A DNA stretch of 64,000 nucleotides, from assembly GCA_021848345.1 (NCBI GenBank), contig JAJZUV010000013.1, positions 1-64,000 of the forward strand, written 5' to 3'. The stretch is from Pseudomonadota bacterium. GTDB taxonomy: Bacteria; Pseudomonadota; Gammaproteobacteria; Burkholderiales; Burkholderiaceae_C. The notes below the pieces were generated by a model. It was not told the DNA's origin. It saw only the letters and a program-made list of their open reading frames with translations, and searched no databases. Positions within the stretch are counted from its first letter, which is position 1. Each line of letters opens with the position of its first letter. A program made the translations under genes and the position numbers. Positions 27,492-38,750 of this stretch are shown here, one piece after another.

Positions 27492-28577
27492 ATGCCGCTG
27501 ATCCGCCACGACCAGCTCGCCTCCGCGCTGCGTGCGGGGCTGCGCGGGCCGTACACGGTGTTCGGCGACGAACTGCTGCTGGTGATGGAAAGCGTCGACG
27601 CGATCCGCGCCGCGGCCACCCAGGCCGGCTACGGCGGGCGCGAACTGCATCAGGTGGAGCGGGGTTTCGACTGGCAGGTGCTGCTGGCGCAGACCCGCGA
27701 GCGCAGCCTGTTCGGCGAACGCAAGCTGGTCGAGTTGCGCATCCCGGGCGGCAAGCCCGGGCGCGACGGCGCGGCCGCGCTGTCCGAGCTGGCGCGCGAG
27801 ACCGACGGCGACGCGCTGGTGCTGGTGCTGCTGCCGCGCCTGGACGCCGCCGCCCAGAAGAGCGAGTGGTTCTCCAGCCTGTCGGGCCAGGGTACCGCCG
27901 TGCGCGTGGACAGCGTCGAGCCGGCGCAACTCGGCGCCTGGATGCGCCAGCGCCTGCAGCAGCGCGGCCTGCAGCTGCCTGCCGGCGCCGCCGGCCAGGC
28001 CTGCCTGGAACTGCTGGTCGCGCGCACCGAGGGCAACCTGCTGGCCGCGCACCAGGAAGTGGAAAAGCTGGCGCTGCTGGTCGAGCCCGGCGAACTCGAC
28101 CCCGAACAGGTGGAGCAGCTGGTGCAGGGGGCCGCGCGCTACAACGTGTTCCGGCTCGGCGAGACGGTGCTGGCGGCCGACAGCGCGCGCCTGCTGCGCA
28201 TGCTCGAGGGCCTGCAGGGCGAGGGCGTGGCGCCGGTGCTGGCGCACTGGAGCCTGGCCGAGGAGCTTCGCGCCTGGCTGCGCGTGCGCCAGGGCCTGGA
28301 CGCGGGCGAATCCTTCGCCAGCCTGGCGCGCGCCAACCGCATCTGGGGGCCGAAGGAAAAGCTGCTGGCCCGCGTGCTGCCCAACCTGGGGCAGCCGCTG
28401 CTGGAAGGCCTGCTGCTGCGCGCGGCGGCCTGCGACCGCGCCATCAAGGGCCAGCGACCCGCGGCGCTGCCGCACGAACCCTGGGAGGCCGTGCGCCAGC
28501 TGGCGCTGGCGATGGCGCAGGCGGTGGCGCCGATGCGCGGCGTCGGCGCGCTGGGGCCGCGGCTGGTGCTGATCTGA
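27492..28577 (+). CDS. holA: DNA polymerase III delta subunit
   Basis: 361 residues from ATG 27492, 16 bases after lptE. It begins with the family pattern LRGPYTVFGDELLLVMESVDAIRAAA and has the central LLVARTEGNLLAAHQEVEKLALL and RYNVFRLGETVLAADSARLLRMLEGL segments. Delta opens the beta clamp during clamp loading. The length is normal. The gene ends 25 bases before the end of a convergent glycosyltransferase gene; the gap shows no convincing hairpin. Confidence 0.95.
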   Translation: MPLIRHDQLASALRAGLRGPYTVFGDELLLVMESVDAIRAAATQAGYGGRELHQVERGFDWQVLLAQTRERSLFGERKLVELRIPGGKPGRDGAAALSELARETDGDALVLVLLPRLDAAAQKSEWFSSLSGQGTAVRVDSVEPAQLGAWMRQRLQQRGLQLPAGAAGQACLELLVARTEGNLLAAHQEVEKLALLVEPGELDPEQVEQLVQGAARYNVFRLGETVLAADSARLLRMLEGLQGEGVAPVLAHWSLAEELRAWLRVRQGLDAGESFASLARANRIWGPKEKLLARVLPNLGQPLLEGLLLRAAACDRAIKGQRPAALPHEPWEAVRQLALAMAQAVAPMRGVGALGPRLVLI

Positions 28578-28602
28578 GAAGACGCTCCAGCGCGGCAGGG
28601 CC

Positions 28603-29595
28603 TCAGGCGCGGGACAGACCCGTCCTGGATCCGCGCGACCACGCCTGCAGGCCAAGCAGCAGGGTGAACACCCCCCATTTGGCCGTCGGCCGCCAGGCCC
28701 CGGCAACGCGCGCCCATCGGTGGGCCGCGGCGTAGCTCCCCGCGGCCCGGCACGACAAGGCCAGGTCTCGACATACCTCGCCCGCCAGTCGCGCGGCGTA
28801 GCCGCGAGCTTCCGGGGTCTGGCAATGCAGCCACAAATGACCGGTGATCCCGTGCACGATCAGCCAGCGGTCCTCCGGGCTCAGGCGGCTCGACGAATTG
28901 TGGGTGCGACTTCGATCGGGGATGTTGTGCACCGCCACGGTGAGATCGAGATACAAGGCCCGCCGCATGCGGTCGACGAAGCGTACGTACAGATCCATGT
29001 CCTGCGCATACAGAACGTCGCGGCGGAATCCGCCGAGCTCTTCCACCAGCGCCCTTCGAAACACGCAGGTGTTGAGATGCGCGAACGTGCCCGGGCTCAC
29101 CAGCAATTCGTCCCGGCTCACGGAGATGCATTCGCCCTGGGCTCCGCGTCGGCCCGCGAGGGCCGCGAGCAGCACGGGTTGCCAGACTTCATAGGCCGGC
29201 ACGCCGTCGCGCAGGGCGCGCTGGTTGGCGAGCACGAGGTCGAGATCCGGGTGCAGCGCGTAGGCGGCGTCGACACGTGCCAGAAAATCTGGTTCGCACC
29301 AGAAATCGTCGTCGTCGCAGAACGCGATCAAGGTTCCAGTGGCCCTCTGAAGACCCGCGTTGCGCACGATCGACGGCCCGCTGCCGTGGCGATCGCCCCC
29401 CTCGAGATAGACATAGCTGGCACCGTCGCGGGCGGCGCGGGTCAATTCCTCGTTGCGCGACGCCTCCTGCGGAGTCGATCCGTCGTCGACAACGATCAAT
29501 TCGAGATCGGCGTGGCCTTGATCGTGGATGCCTGCCAGCGCCTGCGCCAGCAGCTGCGAGCGGTTGCGCGTCGGAACGACCACGGAGATCTTCAA
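28603..29595 (-). CDS. Family 2 glycosyltransferase with a TTG start, at the end of the cbb operon
   Basis: 330 residues if translation starts at TTG 29595. That start is preferred because GAGGAG lies 7 bases upstream and the GT-A fold begins at once (KISVVVPTRNRSQLLAQAL). A GTG at 29679 would place 28 polar residues before it and overlap cbbY. Domain features: VVDDGSTP (about residue 37), the nucleotide-sugar DDDDFW motif near residue 96, and a QDMDLYVRF acceptor-side block near residue 200. Such enzymes transfer sugars onto cell-surface glycans at the cytoplasmic face of the membrane. It follows cbbY by 11 bases, so it is likely transcribed with the Calvin genes, an odd partner. Its codon use is less extreme in places than that of its neighbours, so later arrival is possible. 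Confidence 0.85.
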   Translation of the reverse strand: MKISVVVPTRNRSQLLAQALAGIHDQGHADLELIVVDDGSTPQEASRNEELTRAARDGASYVYLEGGDRHGSGPSIVRNAGLQRATGTLIAFCDDDDFWCEPDFLARVDAAYALHPDLDLVLANQRALRDGVPAYEVWQPVLLAALAGRRGAQGECISVSRDELLVSPGTFAHLNTCVFRRALVEELGGFRRDVLYAQDMDLYVRFVDRMRRALYLDLTVAVHNIPDRSRTHNSSSRLSPEDRWLIVHGITGHLWLHCQTPEARGYAARLAGEVCRDLALSCRAAGSYAAAHRWARVAGAWRPTAKWGVFTLLLGLQAWSRGSRTGLSRA

Positions 29596-29606
29596 GGGCG
29601 GACTCC

Positions 29607-30404
29607 TCAGCCGGGTGCTGCGCTCGTCGCTGGCTTCGACCACCTCTGCAGCGTATCCGCGTCGACCATGCCGGTCCACGGCTGGCCGGCCACGCGCCCG
29701 CGTGCAGCTCGCTCCGGCTCACCCAGGCTGTCGAGCAGCGCCCAGGCTTCGTCGAAAGCCTGCGCGGCAGTATAGACGCCGGGCGTCACCACGGTGCGCA
29801 AACCGGCTGCCCGCGCGGCGCGCAGTCCGGCCGGGGAATCCTCGAAGGCCAGGCACTCGGAGGCCGGCAGGCTCATCTGCTCGAGCACCCACAGGTAGAT
29901 GCCGGGGTCGGGCTTCTTGCGCGGCACGATGTCGCCGGCGCCGATGCACTCGAACAGGCCCTCGGACGCCTCGCCCAGCGCGGCGCGCAGCAGCGCGTGC
30001 ACGTTGTCCGGCGTGGTGGTGGTGGCCACCGCCAGGCGCAGCCCGGCTTCACGCGCCTGCTGCAGCAGGCGACGCACGCCGGGACGCAGCGCCACCGCGC
30101 CGGCCTCGACCAGATCCACGTAATGCCGGGTCTTGCGCCGGTGCAGTTCCGCCACCAGCGCGCCGGCATCGGGGGCACGGGCCGCCGCCGGGTCGATGCC
30201 GCGCCAGTAGTGCAGCATGCGCTCCTTGCCGCCGGTGACCTCGAGCAGGCGCCCGTACAGCGCCTCGTCCCAGTTCCAGTCCAGGCCCAGTTCGGCGAAG
30301 GCCCGGTTGAAGGCCACGCGGTGGCCGTCGCGCTCGGTCTCCGCCAGGGTGCCGTCGACGTCGAAGATCAGCGCGCGCAGCGGCGCATCGGGATACGCCG
30401 CCAT
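29607..30404 (-). CDS. cbbY: CbbY, xylulose-1,5-bisphosphate phosphatase (HAD family)
   Basis: 265 residues. The HAD nucleophile motif is LIFDVDGTLAETERDGHRVAFNRAF with Asp15 and Asp17. The ERDGHR cap segment and LLEVTGGKERMLHY are hallmarks of CbbY. Motif II (AVATTTTPDN) and motif III/IV (PRKKPDPGIY, AFEDSPAGLRAA) are intact. CbbY hydrolyses xylulose-1,5-bisphosphate, a misfire product that inhibits RuBisCO. It lies 10 bases downstream of the aldolase gene in the cbb operon and implies an active RuBisCO elsewhere in the genome. A C-terminal tail of about 30 residues (GRVAGQPWTGMVDADTL) is longer than usual. Confidence 0.93.
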   Translation of the reverse strand: MAAYPDAPLRALIFDVDGTLAETERDGHRVAFNRAFAELGLDWNWDEALYGRLLEVTGGKERMLHYWRGIDPAAARAPDAGALVAELHRRKTRHYVDLVEAGAVALRPGVRRLLQQAREAGLRLAVATTTTPDNVHALLRAALGEASEGLFECIGAGDIVPRKKPDPGIYLWVLEQMSLPASECLAFEDSPAGLRAARAAGLRTVVTPGVYTAAQAFDEAWALLDSLGEPERAARGRVAGQPWTGMVDADTLQRWSKPATSAAPG

Positions 30405-30414
30405 CGCAGGCCTC

Positions 30415-31479
30415 TTACCTGACCTTGGCCGCCAGTTCGCCCTTCTCGTAGCGCTGGAACATGGTTTCCAGGCTCAGCGGGCGGATCTTCGAGGCCTTGC
30501 CTGCCGTGCCGAAGGCCTCGTAGCGATCCTTGCAGATCTGCTTCATGGCCTTGGTCGACGCGGCCAGGAACTTGCGCGGGTCGAACTCCTTCGGGTGCTC
30601 GGCCAGGAACTTGCGCGTGGCGCCGGTCGAGGCCATGCGCAGGTCCGTGTCGATGTTGACCTTGCGCACGCCGTGCTTGATGCCCTCGACGATCTCCTCC
30701 ACCGGCACGCCGTAGGTCTCGCCCATGTCGCCGCCGAACTCGTTGATGATCTTCAGCCACTCCTGGGGCACCGAGGAGGAGCCGTGCATCACCAGGTGGG
30801 TGTTCGGGATGCGCGCGTGGATTTCCTTGATGCGTCCGATGGCCAGGATGTCCCCGGTCGGCGGGCGGGTGAACTTGTAGGCTCCGTGGCTGGTGCCGAT
30901 GGCGATGGCCAGCGCGTCCACGCCGGTCTTTTGCACGAAATCGGCCGCTTCCTCGGGGTCGGTCAGCAACTGGCTGTGGTCCAGCTTGCCCTCGGCGCCG
31001 ATGCCGTCCTCCTCGCCCGCGGTGCCGGTCTCCAGCGAGCCCAGGCAACCCAGTTCGCCTTCCACCGACACGCCGCAGGCGTGCGCCATCTCCACCGTGC
31101 GCCGGGTGACGTCCACGTTGTACTCGTAGCTGGTGGGCGTCTTGCCGTCGGTGCCCAGCGAGCCGTCCATCATGACCGAGGAGAAGCCGAGCTGGATGGA
31201 GCGCTGGCACACCGCCGGGCTGGTGCCGTGGTCCTGGTGCATGCACACCGGGATGTCGGGGAACTCCTCGATCGCGGCCAGGATCAGATGCCGCAGGAAC
31301 GGCGCGCCGGCGTACTTGCGCGCGCCGGCCGAGGCCTGCACGATCACCGGGGAGTCGGTCTCGGCGGCCGCCTCCATGATGGCGCGCATCTGCTCCAGGT
31401 TGTTGACGTTGAAGGCGGGGACGCCGTAGGCGTGCTCGGCCGCGTGGTCGAGCAGTTGCCGCAGGGAAATCAGGGCCAT
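30415..31479 (-). CDS. cbbA: Class II fructose-bisphosphate aldolase
   Basis: 354 residues of the class IIB type. Zinc-ligand and active-site segments are recognisable: [26 protein letters not shown] with its Glu, [25 protein letters not shown] and [13 protein letters not shown]. It condenses dihydroxyacetone phosphate with glyceraldehyde-3-phosphate or erythrose-4-phosphate in the Calvin cycle and also serves glycolysis. It is 42 bases after cbbK and 10 before cbbY. No pyruvate kinase gene lies between cbbK and cbbA, unlike some related clusters. Confidence 0.96.
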   Translation of the reverse strand: MALISLRQLLDHAAEHAYGVPAFNVNNLEQMRAIMEAAAETDSPVIVQASAGARKYAGAPFLRHLILAAIEEFPDIPVCMHQDHGTSPAVCQRSIQLGFSSVMMDGSLGTDGKTPTSYEYNVDVTRRTVEMAHACGVSVEGELGCLGSLETGTAGEEDGIGAEGKLDHSQLLTDPEEAADFVQKTGVDALAIAIGTSHGAYKFTRPPTGDILAIGRIKEIHARIPNTHLVMHGSSSVPQEWLKIINEFGGDMGETYGVPVEEIVEGIKHGVRKVNIDTDLRMASTGATRKFLAEHPKEFDPRKFLAASTKAMKQICKDRYEAFGTAGKASKIRPLSLETMFQRYEKGELAAKVR

Positions 31480-31521
31480 GATGGGGCTCCGGGTGGTTTC
31501 AAAAAACGATCGCGGCGCGGG

Positions 31522-32733
31522 TCAGCCCGTGCCGCCCTCCTCGCGGGAGCGCCGCTCCAGGATCTCGAAGGCCGGCAGGGTCTTGCCCTCCAGCACCTCG
31601 AGGAAGGCGCCGCCCCCCGTGGAGATGTATCCGATGCGGTCGGCCAGGCCGTACTTGGCGATGGCCGCCAGCGTGTCGCCGCCGCCGGCGATGGAAAAGC
31701 CCTGGCTGTCGGCGATGGCGCGCGCCAGGGTCTCGGTGCCGTGGGAGAAGGCGTCGAACTCGAACACCCCCACGGGGCCGTTCCAGACGATGGTGCCGGC
31801 GGCCTTCAGGCGCGCGCCCAGGCGCGCCGCGGTGCGCGGCCCGATGTCCAGGATCAGATCGTCGGCGGCCACCTCGGAGGCGGGCTTGACCACGGCCTCG
31901 GCGCTGGCGCTGAACTCTCGCGCCACCACCACGTCCTCGGGAATCGGCACCTCGGCGCCGCGCGCCTTCATCTTCTCGATCACCCGGCGCGCGTCCTCCA
32001 CCAGATCGGGCTCGGCCAGGCTCTTGCCGATGGGCAGGCCGGCGGCCAGCATGAAGGTGTTGGCGATGCCGCCGCCGACGATCAGCCCGTCGACCTTGTC
32101 CGACAGGCTTTGCAGGATGGTCAGCTTGGTCGACACCTTGGAGCCGGCGACGATGGCCAGCAGCGGGCGCGCCGGCTGCGCCAGCGCGCGGTGGATGGCG
32201 TCGATCTCGGCCGCCAGCAGCGGGCCGGCGCAGGCCACCGGGGCGTACTGCGCGATGCCGTAGGTGGTGGCTTCGGCGCGGTGCGCGGTGCCGAAGGCAT
32301 CGTTGACGTAGATATCGCAAAGCGATGCCATCTTGCGCGAAAGTTCGGCATCATTCTTCTTCTCGCCCTTGTTCAGGCGGCAGTTCTCAAGCAGCACGAC
32401 CTCGCCCGGGTGCAGCTCGAAGCCTCCGTCGACCCAGTCGGCGACCAGTCGCACCGGGCGACCCAGCAGGTCGCCCAGGCGCTGCGCCACCGGCGCCAGG
32501 CTGTCGGAGGGCTTGAACTCGCCCTCGGTGGGCCGGCCCAGGTGGGAGGTCAGCATCACCGCGGCGCCGGCGTCCAGCGCCATGCGCACGGCCGGCACCG
32601 AGGCACGCACCCGCGTGTCCTCGGTGATGCGCCCCTGATCGTCCAGCGGGACGTTGAGATCGGCGCGGATGAACACGCGCTTGCCGCGCGCCTGCCCGCG
32701 TTGACAGACCTGCTCGAAGCTCAGGATGTGCAT
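31522..32733 (-). CDS. cbbK: Phosphoglycerate kinase
   Basis: 403 residues. Signature [23 protein letters not shown] opens the N-domain, followed by [11 protein letters not shown]. Nucleotide-side motifs [27 protein letters not shown] and the final [10 protein letters not shown]...[11 protein letters not shown] are all present. It phosphorylates 3-phosphoglycerate in the reductive pentose phosphate cycle. It starts 16 bases after cbbG. The length and motifs show nothing unusual. Confidence 0.97.
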   Translation of the reverse strand: MHILSFEQVCQRGQARGKRVFIRADLNVPLDDQGRITEDTRVRASVPAVRMALDAGAAVMLTSHLGRPTEGEFKPSDSLAPVAQRLGDLLGRPVRLVADWVDGGFELHPGEVVLLENCRLNKGEKKNDAELSRKMASLCDIYVNDAFGTAHRAEATTYGIAQYAPVACAGPLLAAEIDAIHRALAQPARPLLAIVAGSKVSTKLTILQSLSDKVDGLIVGGGIANTFMLAAGLPIGKSLAEPDLVEDARRVIEKMKARGAEVPIPEDVVVAREFSASAEAVVKPASEVAADDLILDIGPRTAARLGARLKAAGTIVWNGPVGVFEFDAFSHGTETLARAIADSQGFSIAGGGDTLAAIAKYGLADRIGYISTGGGAFLEVLEGKTLPAFEILERRSREEGGTG

Positions 32734-32749
32734 GGCGTGGCTCTCCGGC

Positions 32750-33808
<1,059 letters not shown>

Positions 33809-34495
33809 CTAGGCGACCCCGGCCGTGCAGCCGGCCTCGCTCAGCGCGGCCATGGTCGCGATGAGGCGGTCGGGGTGGCTGTCGGTGATCGGCTGCCCCA
33901 TGTTGTAGCCGTAGGGCACCGCCCACACCTCCACCCCGGCCGCGCGCGCGGCCTGCACGTCGAGCTGGGAATCCCCGACGAACAGCGCGCGCTCCCGGCG
34001 CACCTGGAACCTGTCCAGGCAATGTTGTAGCGGAAGCGGGTCCGGCTTTTTCGCCGACAGGGTGTCCCCCGCCACGATGAGGTCAAAGAAGGCCCGGATG
34101 TTCTGGGCGATCAGGATGGGCGTGACGTAGCGCCCCTCCTTGTTCGTGACCACCGCCAGGCGCACCTTGCGCGCGCGCAGCGAGCGCAGCGCGTCCAGCA
34201 CGTCGGGGTAGAGCCGGCTGCGGGTTCCGCAGCGGCGTTCGTAATAGGGCACGAAGCGCGGCATCAGCTTGTCCATGGTGCCGGCGCGGCGCACCGACTC
34301 CACCTCGATCTGCGCCGCATGCGCATAGGCGTGGGTCATCAGCTCGCGCGTGCCGTGGCCGATCCAGGTCTTCACCAGGTCCTCGCCGACGGTGGGCAGG
34401 CCCAGTTCGTGCAGCAGATCGTTGACGGCGTCGGCGATCTCGGGGGCGGTCTCGACCAGCGTGCCGTCGAGGTCGAACATGACCAGGTCGTGCAT
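33809..34495 (-). CDS. cbbZ: Phosphoglycolate phosphatase
   Basis: 228 residues, HAD family. The nucleophile motif is VMFDLDGTLVETAPEIADAVN; motif II is AVVTNKEGRYV and motif III is SAKKPDPLPLQHCL, then VGDSQLDVQAARAAG. Gph/CbbZ removes 2-phosphoglycolate made by the oxygenase reaction of RuBisCO. It is 12 bases downstream of the transketolase gene, in the classic F-P-T-Z-G-K-A order of autotrophic betaproteobacteria. Confidence 0.94.
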   Translation of the reverse strand: MHDLVMFDLDGTLVETAPEIADAVNDLLHELGLPTVGEDLVKTWIGHGTRELMTHAYAHAAQIEVESVRRAGTMDKLMPRFVPYYERRCGTRSRLYPDVLDALRSLRARKVRLAVVTNKEGRYVTPILIAQNIRAFFDLIVAGDTLSAKKPDPLPLQHCLDRFQVRRERALFVGDSQLDVQAARAAGVEVWAVPYGYNMGQPITDSHPDRLIATMAALSEAGCTAGVA

Positions 34496-34507
34496 CGTCG
34501 CGTCCCC

Positions 34508-36562
34508 TCAGGCCGGCGCGCCGCCGGCGCGCGCGAGCACCTCGCGCGCCAGCTCCGCGGTGCGCTCGGGGGTGATGCCGAAATGCCGGTACAGCTCGCC
34601 GGCCGGCGCCGACTCGCCGAAGCTGGCGATGCCCACCACCGCGCCGTTCAGGCCCACGTACTTGTGCCACAGGTCCGGCTGCGCGGCCTCCACGGCCACG
34701 CGCGGCACGCCTTGCGGCAGCACCTTCGCGCGCCAGGCGGCGTCCTGGCGGTCGAACACGCTGGTGCAGGGCATCGACACCACGCGCGCGGCCACCCCGC
34801 CGGCGCCCAGCAGGTCGCGCGCCTTCAGCGCGATCTCCACCTCGGAGCCGGTGGCGATGATCACCACCTGCGGCTTGCCCTCGGCGTCGGCAAGCACGTA
34901 GCCGCCGCGCTCGATGGCCGCCTCGGCGCCGTCGGCGTGCGCCGGCACCGCCAGGTTCTGGCGCGACAGCAGCAGCGCGCTCGGACCGTCGGCGCGCTCC
35001 ACCGCGTGCTTCCAGGCCACCGCCGTCTCCAGCACGTCGGCCGGACGCCACACGTCCAGGTTGGGGATCAGGCGCAGGCTGGGGGTCTGCTCCACCGCCT
35101 GGTGGGTCGGACCGTCCTCGCCCAGGCCGATGGAGTCGTGGGAGAACACGTGCACCACGCGCTGTTTCATCAGCGCGCTCATGCGCACCGCGTTGCGCGC
35201 GTAGTCGGAGAACATCAGGAAGGTGCCGCCGTAGGGCAGGAAGGCCCCGTGCAGCGCCATGCCGTTCATCATCGCGGCCATGCCGAACTCGCGCACGCCG
35301 TAGGACAGGTAGTTGACCGGCTGCCCGTCCTGCGCCGCCTCCCACGAGCGCGAGGCCTTCACCGCGGTGAGGTTCGAGCCGGTGAGGTCGGCCGAACCGC
35401 CGAACATCTCGGGCAGCGCCGGCACCAGGGTCTCCAGCGCGATCTGCGAGGCCTTGCGCGTGGCGGTGGCCGCGCCCACGGCGCGCGCCTTGGCGTACAG
35501 CTGCTGCACGGTGTCCGCCCAGTCCGCGGGCAACTCCCCGCTCAGGCGTCGGCGCAGCGCCGCGGCCAGCTCGGGGTGGGCCTTCGCGTAGGCGTCGAAA
35601 CGCTGGTTCCAGGCCTGCTCCAGCTTGGCGCCGCGTTCGCGGCCGTCCCAGGCCTGGTAGATGTCCTGGGGAATCTCGAAGGGTCCGTATTCCCAGCCCA
35701 GCGCCTGGCGCGTGGCCTGCGCCTCGGCGGCGCCCAGCGCGGCACCGTGCACGTCGTGGCCGCCGGCCTTGTTCGGCGAACCCCAGCCGATGGTGGTGGT
35801 GCAGATGATCAGCGTGGGGCGGTCGCTGGTCTTGGCCTCGGCCGTGGCCTGCTCGACCGCCTGCGCGTCGTGCCCGTCGACCGGCCCGATCACGTTCCAG
35901 CCGTAGGCCGCGAAACGCTTGGCCGTGTCGTCGGCGAACCAGTGCTCGACATGGCCGTCGATGGAAATGCCGTTGTCGTCGTAGTAGGCGATGAGCTTGT
36001 TCAGGCGCAGCGTGCCGGCCAGGGAGCAGACCTCGTGGCTGATGCCCTCCATCAGGCAGCCGTCGCCCAGGAACACGTAGGTGTGGTGGTCCACGATCTC
36101 GTGCCCGGGGCGGTTGAACTCGCGCGCCAGCAAGGTCTCGGCCAGCGCCATGCCCACCGCGTTGGCCAGGCCCTGGCCCAGCGGGCCGGTGGTGGTCTCC
36201 ACCCCGGGCGTGTAGCCCACCTCGGGGTGGCCCGGGGTCTTGCTGTGCAACTGGCGAAAGCGCTTGATCTCCTCCAGCGGCAGCGCGTAGCCGCTCAGGT
36301 GCAGCAGCGCGTACAGCAGCATCGAGGCATGCCCGTTGGACAGCACGAAGCGATCCCGGTTGGCCCAGTGCGGGTTGGCCGGGTTGTGGTGCAGATGCCC
36401 GCGCCACAGCACCTCGGCGATGTCGGCCATGCCCATCGGCGCGCCGGGGTGCCCGCTCTTGGCCGCCTCGACGGCATCGATGGCCAGGAACCGGATGGCG
36501 TTGGCCAGGCGACGACGCTGCAGCGGGTCGATGACGGGAAAGAGTTGGGAGTGCGCGTTCAT
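34508..36562 (-). CDS. cbbT: Transketolase
   Basis: 684 residues, slightly above the usual 660-670. Thiamine-diphosphate binding is shown by [16 protein letters not shown] through [10 protein letters not shown], and the N-terminal substrate region by [17 protein letters not shown]. The pyrimidine domain contains [17 protein letters not shown], and the last domain [15 protein letters not shown]. It transfers two-carbon units in regeneration of ribulose-5-phosphate and in the pentose phosphate pathway. It lies 43 bases after cbbP and 12 before cbbZ. Confidence 0.97.
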   Translation of the reverse strand: MNAHSQLFPVIDPLQRRRLANAIRFLAIDAVEAAKSGHPGAPMGMADIAEVLWRGHLHHNPANPHWANRDRFVLSNGHASMLLYALLHLSGYALPLEEIKRFRQLHSKTPGHPEVGYTPGVETTTGPLGQGLANAVGMALAETLLAREFNRPGHEIVDHHTYVFLGDGCLMEGISHEVCSLAGTLRLNKLIAYYDDNGISIDGHVEHWFADDTAKRFAAYGWNVIGPVDGHDAQAVEQATAEAKTSDRPTLIICTTTIGWGSPNKAGGHDVHGAALGAAEAQATRQALGWEYGPFEIPQDIYQAWDGRERGAKLEQAWNQRFDAYAKAHPELAAALRRRLSGELPADWADTVQQLYAKARAVGAATATRKASQIALETLVPALPEMFGGSADLTGSNLTAVKASRSWEAAQDGQPVNYLSYGVREFGMAAMMNGMALHGAFLPYGGTFLMFSDYARNAVRMSALMKQRVVHVFSHDSIGLGEDGPTHQAVEQTPSLRLIPNLDVWRPADVLETAVAWKHAVERADGPSALLLSRQNLAVPAHADGAEAAIERGGYVLADAEGKPQVVIIATGSEVEIALKARDLLGAGGVAARVVSMPCTSVFDRQDAAWRAKVLPQGVPRVAVEAAQPDLWHKYVGLNGAVVGIASFGESAPAGELYRHFGITPERTAELAREVLARAGGAPA

Positions 36563-36605
36563 GACGGGTCTCTAGCGGGATGGTGGTCGGTGGGACCCCT
36601 GCATT

Positions 36606-37481
36606 TCATCCGGCGCGGCGCTTGATGTCCATCAGCCGAAGGATCATGGGGGTGAAGATCAGTTGCATCGCCAGGCCCATCTTGCCCCCGGGGCAGACCA
36701 GGGTGTTGGGTCGGGTCATCCACGAATCGTGCAGCATGGACAGCAGGTACGGGAAATCGATGCCGTGCGGATCGGCGAACCGGATCACGACCATGCTTTC
36801 GTCGAGGCTGGGGATGTCCTTGGCGATGAAGGGGTTCGAGGTGTCGACCGTGGGCACGCGCTGGAAATTCACGTGGGTCCGCGAGAACTGCGGCGTGATG
36901 TGGTGCACGTAGTCGGGCATGCGGCGCAGGATCGTGTCCATCACCGCCTCCTGCGAGTAGCCGCGCTGCACCTGGTCGCGGTGCAGCTTCTGGATCCACT
37001 CCAGGTTGATGATAGGCACCACGCCCACCAGCAGGTCCACCTGGCTGGCCACGTCGATGCGCGCATCCGCGTAGCCGCCGTGCAGGCCCTCGTAGAACAG
37101 CAGGTCGGAGCCGCCGGGCATGTCCTTCCACTCGGTGAACTGCCCGGGCGGAACGCCGAACTGGGCGGCTTCCCCGTCGTCGTGGATGTACTTGCGCGCC
37201 TTGCCGACGCCGGTGGCGCCATAGGCCCGGAAAACCCCCTCCAGCTCTTCGAGAAGATTTGCCTCTGGGCCAAAATGGCTGAAATTCGCACTACCGGATT
37301 GTTCCCGACGCTTCATTTCCTCCCGCATTTCTGCGCGGTTGTAGCGATGGAACGAATCCCCCTCGATGATCTGGGCCTGGATCCGCTCGCGCCGGAAGAT
37401 GTGCTGGAAACTGCGCATCACGGTGGTCGTGCCGGCTCCCGAGGAGCCGGTGATCGCGATGATGGGGTGCTTGGCGGACAT
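36606..37481 (-). CDS. cbbP: Phosphoribulokinase
   Basis: 291 residues, the size of proteobacterial class I enzymes. The Walker A loop is GSSGAGTTT (residues 12-20), followed by IEGDSFHRYNRAEMREEM with catalytic acids. Substrate segments include LLFYEGLHGGY and VVPIINLEWIQKLHRD. It makes ribulose-1,5-bisphosphate, the acceptor for CO2, so its presence makes autotrophic capacity very likely. A strong GC hairpin lies in the 105-base gap between cbbF and this gene. Confidence 0.97.
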   Translation of the reverse strand: MSAKHPIIAITGSSGAGTTTVMRSFQHIFRRERIQAQIIEGDSFHRYNRAEMREEMKRREQSGSANFSHFGPEANLLEELEGVFRAYGATGVGKARKYIHDDGEAAQFGVPPGQFTEWKDMPGGSDLLFYEGLHGGYADARIDVASQVDLLVGVVPIINLEWIQKLHRDQVQRGYSQEAVMDTILRRMPDYVHHITPQFSRTHVNFQRVPTVDTSNPFIAKDIPSLDESMVVIRFADPHGIDFPYLLSMLHDSWMTRPNTLVCPGGKMGLAMQLIFTPMILRLMDIKRRAG

Positions 37482-37514
37482 GGCGGAACTCTTGACGAGG
37501 CGATGGACGAAGCC

Positions 37515-37545
37515 CGGGCCGCCGCCGCCTCGAGGCGGCGGCCCG
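37515..37545 (-). other. Strong intra-operon hairpin between cbbF and cbbP
   Basis: A 12-bp GC-only stem (37515-37526 with 37534-37545) with a 7-base loop lies in the 105-base gap between the cbbF stop (37587) and the cbbP start (37481). It ends 34 bases before cbbP. Without a T-tract it looks more like an mRNA stabiliser, processing site or attenuator than a full terminator. Confidence 0.55.
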
Positions 37546-37586
37546 TGCCAGGAAAGCGTGGGGCCGTGGAGGATGGGGCGCGGCGC

Positions 37587-38666
37587 TCAGGCGCGCACGC
37601 CGTCGCCGTACAGCGAACGATCCTTGAACAACGGGGAGGCGAAGGGCTTGTCCAAGCCGCTATCGTATTCCCGGTGGTAGCGCTCCAGGCGCTCGATCTC
37701 GTTCCTCGAGCCCAGCATCACCGGCACGCGCTGGTGCAGCGACTCGGGCTGCAGTTCCAGGATGCGCTGGCGCCCGGTGGAAGCCGCGCCCCCGGCCTGC
37801 TCGACGACCATGCCGATGGGGTTGGCCTCGTACAGCAGGCGCAGGCGTCCCGGGCGCGCCGGATCCTTGGTGTCGCGCGGGTACATGAAAATGCCCCCGC
37901 GCATCAGGATGCGGTGCACGTCGGCGACCATGGAGGCGATCCAGCGGGTGTTGAAGTCGCGCCCGCGGTCGCCGGTCTTGCCGGCCTTGCACTCGGTGAC
38001 GTAACGCTGCACCGGCGGTTCCCAGAAACGCTCGTTGCTGGCGTTGATGGCGAATTCGCTGGTGTCCTCCGGGATGCGCAGGTCCGGATGGGTGAGGATG
38101 AAGTTGCCGATCTCGCGGTCCAGCGTGAAGCCGTGGGTGCCCTTGCCGACCGTCAGCACGAGCATCGTGGCGGGGCCGTAGATCGCGTAGCCGGCGGCCA
38201 CCTGCTCCACGCCCGGGCGCAGGTAGTCGGCGGTCTGCGGCTCGCCCATGCGGGTCATGCGCAGCACCGAGAAGATCGTGCCCACCGAGACGTTGACGTC
38301 GATGTTCGACGATCCGTCCAGCGGATCGAACACCAGCAGGAAGGGCCCGCGCTCGAACTGCTGCGGCAGCGCGTAGGGCTGGTCCAGCTCCTCCGACGCC
38401 ATGCCGGCCACCAGGCCGCCCCATTCGCAGGACTGGATCATCGCGTCGTTGGACAGCACGTCGAGCTTCTTCTGGGTCTCGCCCTGCACGTTCTCCGTGC
38501 CCAGCGACCCCAGGAAGCCGCCCAGCGCCCCCTTGGCCGTCATCGCGGCGATGGCCTTGACGGCCGCCGTCACGTCCACCAGCAGCGCGGCCAGGTCGGC
38601 CTGGTCGTCCGTCCCGCGCAATTGCTCGATGAGGAACTTCGAAATGGTGGTGCGACCCTGCAGCAT
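37587..38666 (-). CDS. cbbF: Class 1 fructose-1,6-bisphosphatase
   Basis: 359 residues from ATG 38666, with GGGAG seven bases upstream; the frame stays open into the control region but without protein-like sequence. Metal-binding motif [24 protein letters not shown] and substrate residues [16 protein letters not shown] and [13 protein letters not shown] identify class 1. It hydrolyses fructose-1,6-bisphosphate (some bacterial enzymes of this operon also accept sedoheptulose-1,7-bisphosphate, although class 1 less commonly). It is the first gene of the cbb operon and faces cbbR. Confidence 0.96.
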   Translation of the reverse strand: MLQGRTTISKFLIEQLRGTDDQADLAALLVDVTAAVKAIAAMTAKGALGGFLGSLGTENVQGETQKKLDVLSNDAMIQSCEWGGLVAGMASEELDQPYALPQQFERGPFLLVFDPLDGSSNIDVNVSVGTIFSVLRMTRMGEPQTADYLRPGVEQVAAGYAIYGPATMLVLTVGKGTHGFTLDREIGNFILTHPDLRIPEDTSEFAINASNERFWEPPVQRYVTECKAGKTGDRGRDFNTRWIASMVADVHRILMRGGIFMYPRDTKDPARPGRLRLLYEANPIGMVVEQAGGAASTGRQRILELQPESLHQRVPVMLGSRNEIERLERYHREYDSGLDKPFASPLFKDRSLYGDGVRA

Positions 38667-38750
38667 GATGCGTCTCCCGAACGGATGGATTCCTCGGCGC
38701 GTGGACGCTATGGCCCCGGACCCACCGGCGGCCGCCTTCCCGACACCTGT

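Noticed and set aside
28578-28602. A terminator between holA and the convergent glycosyltransferase
   Set aside because: The 25-base gap forms no stem of useful length.
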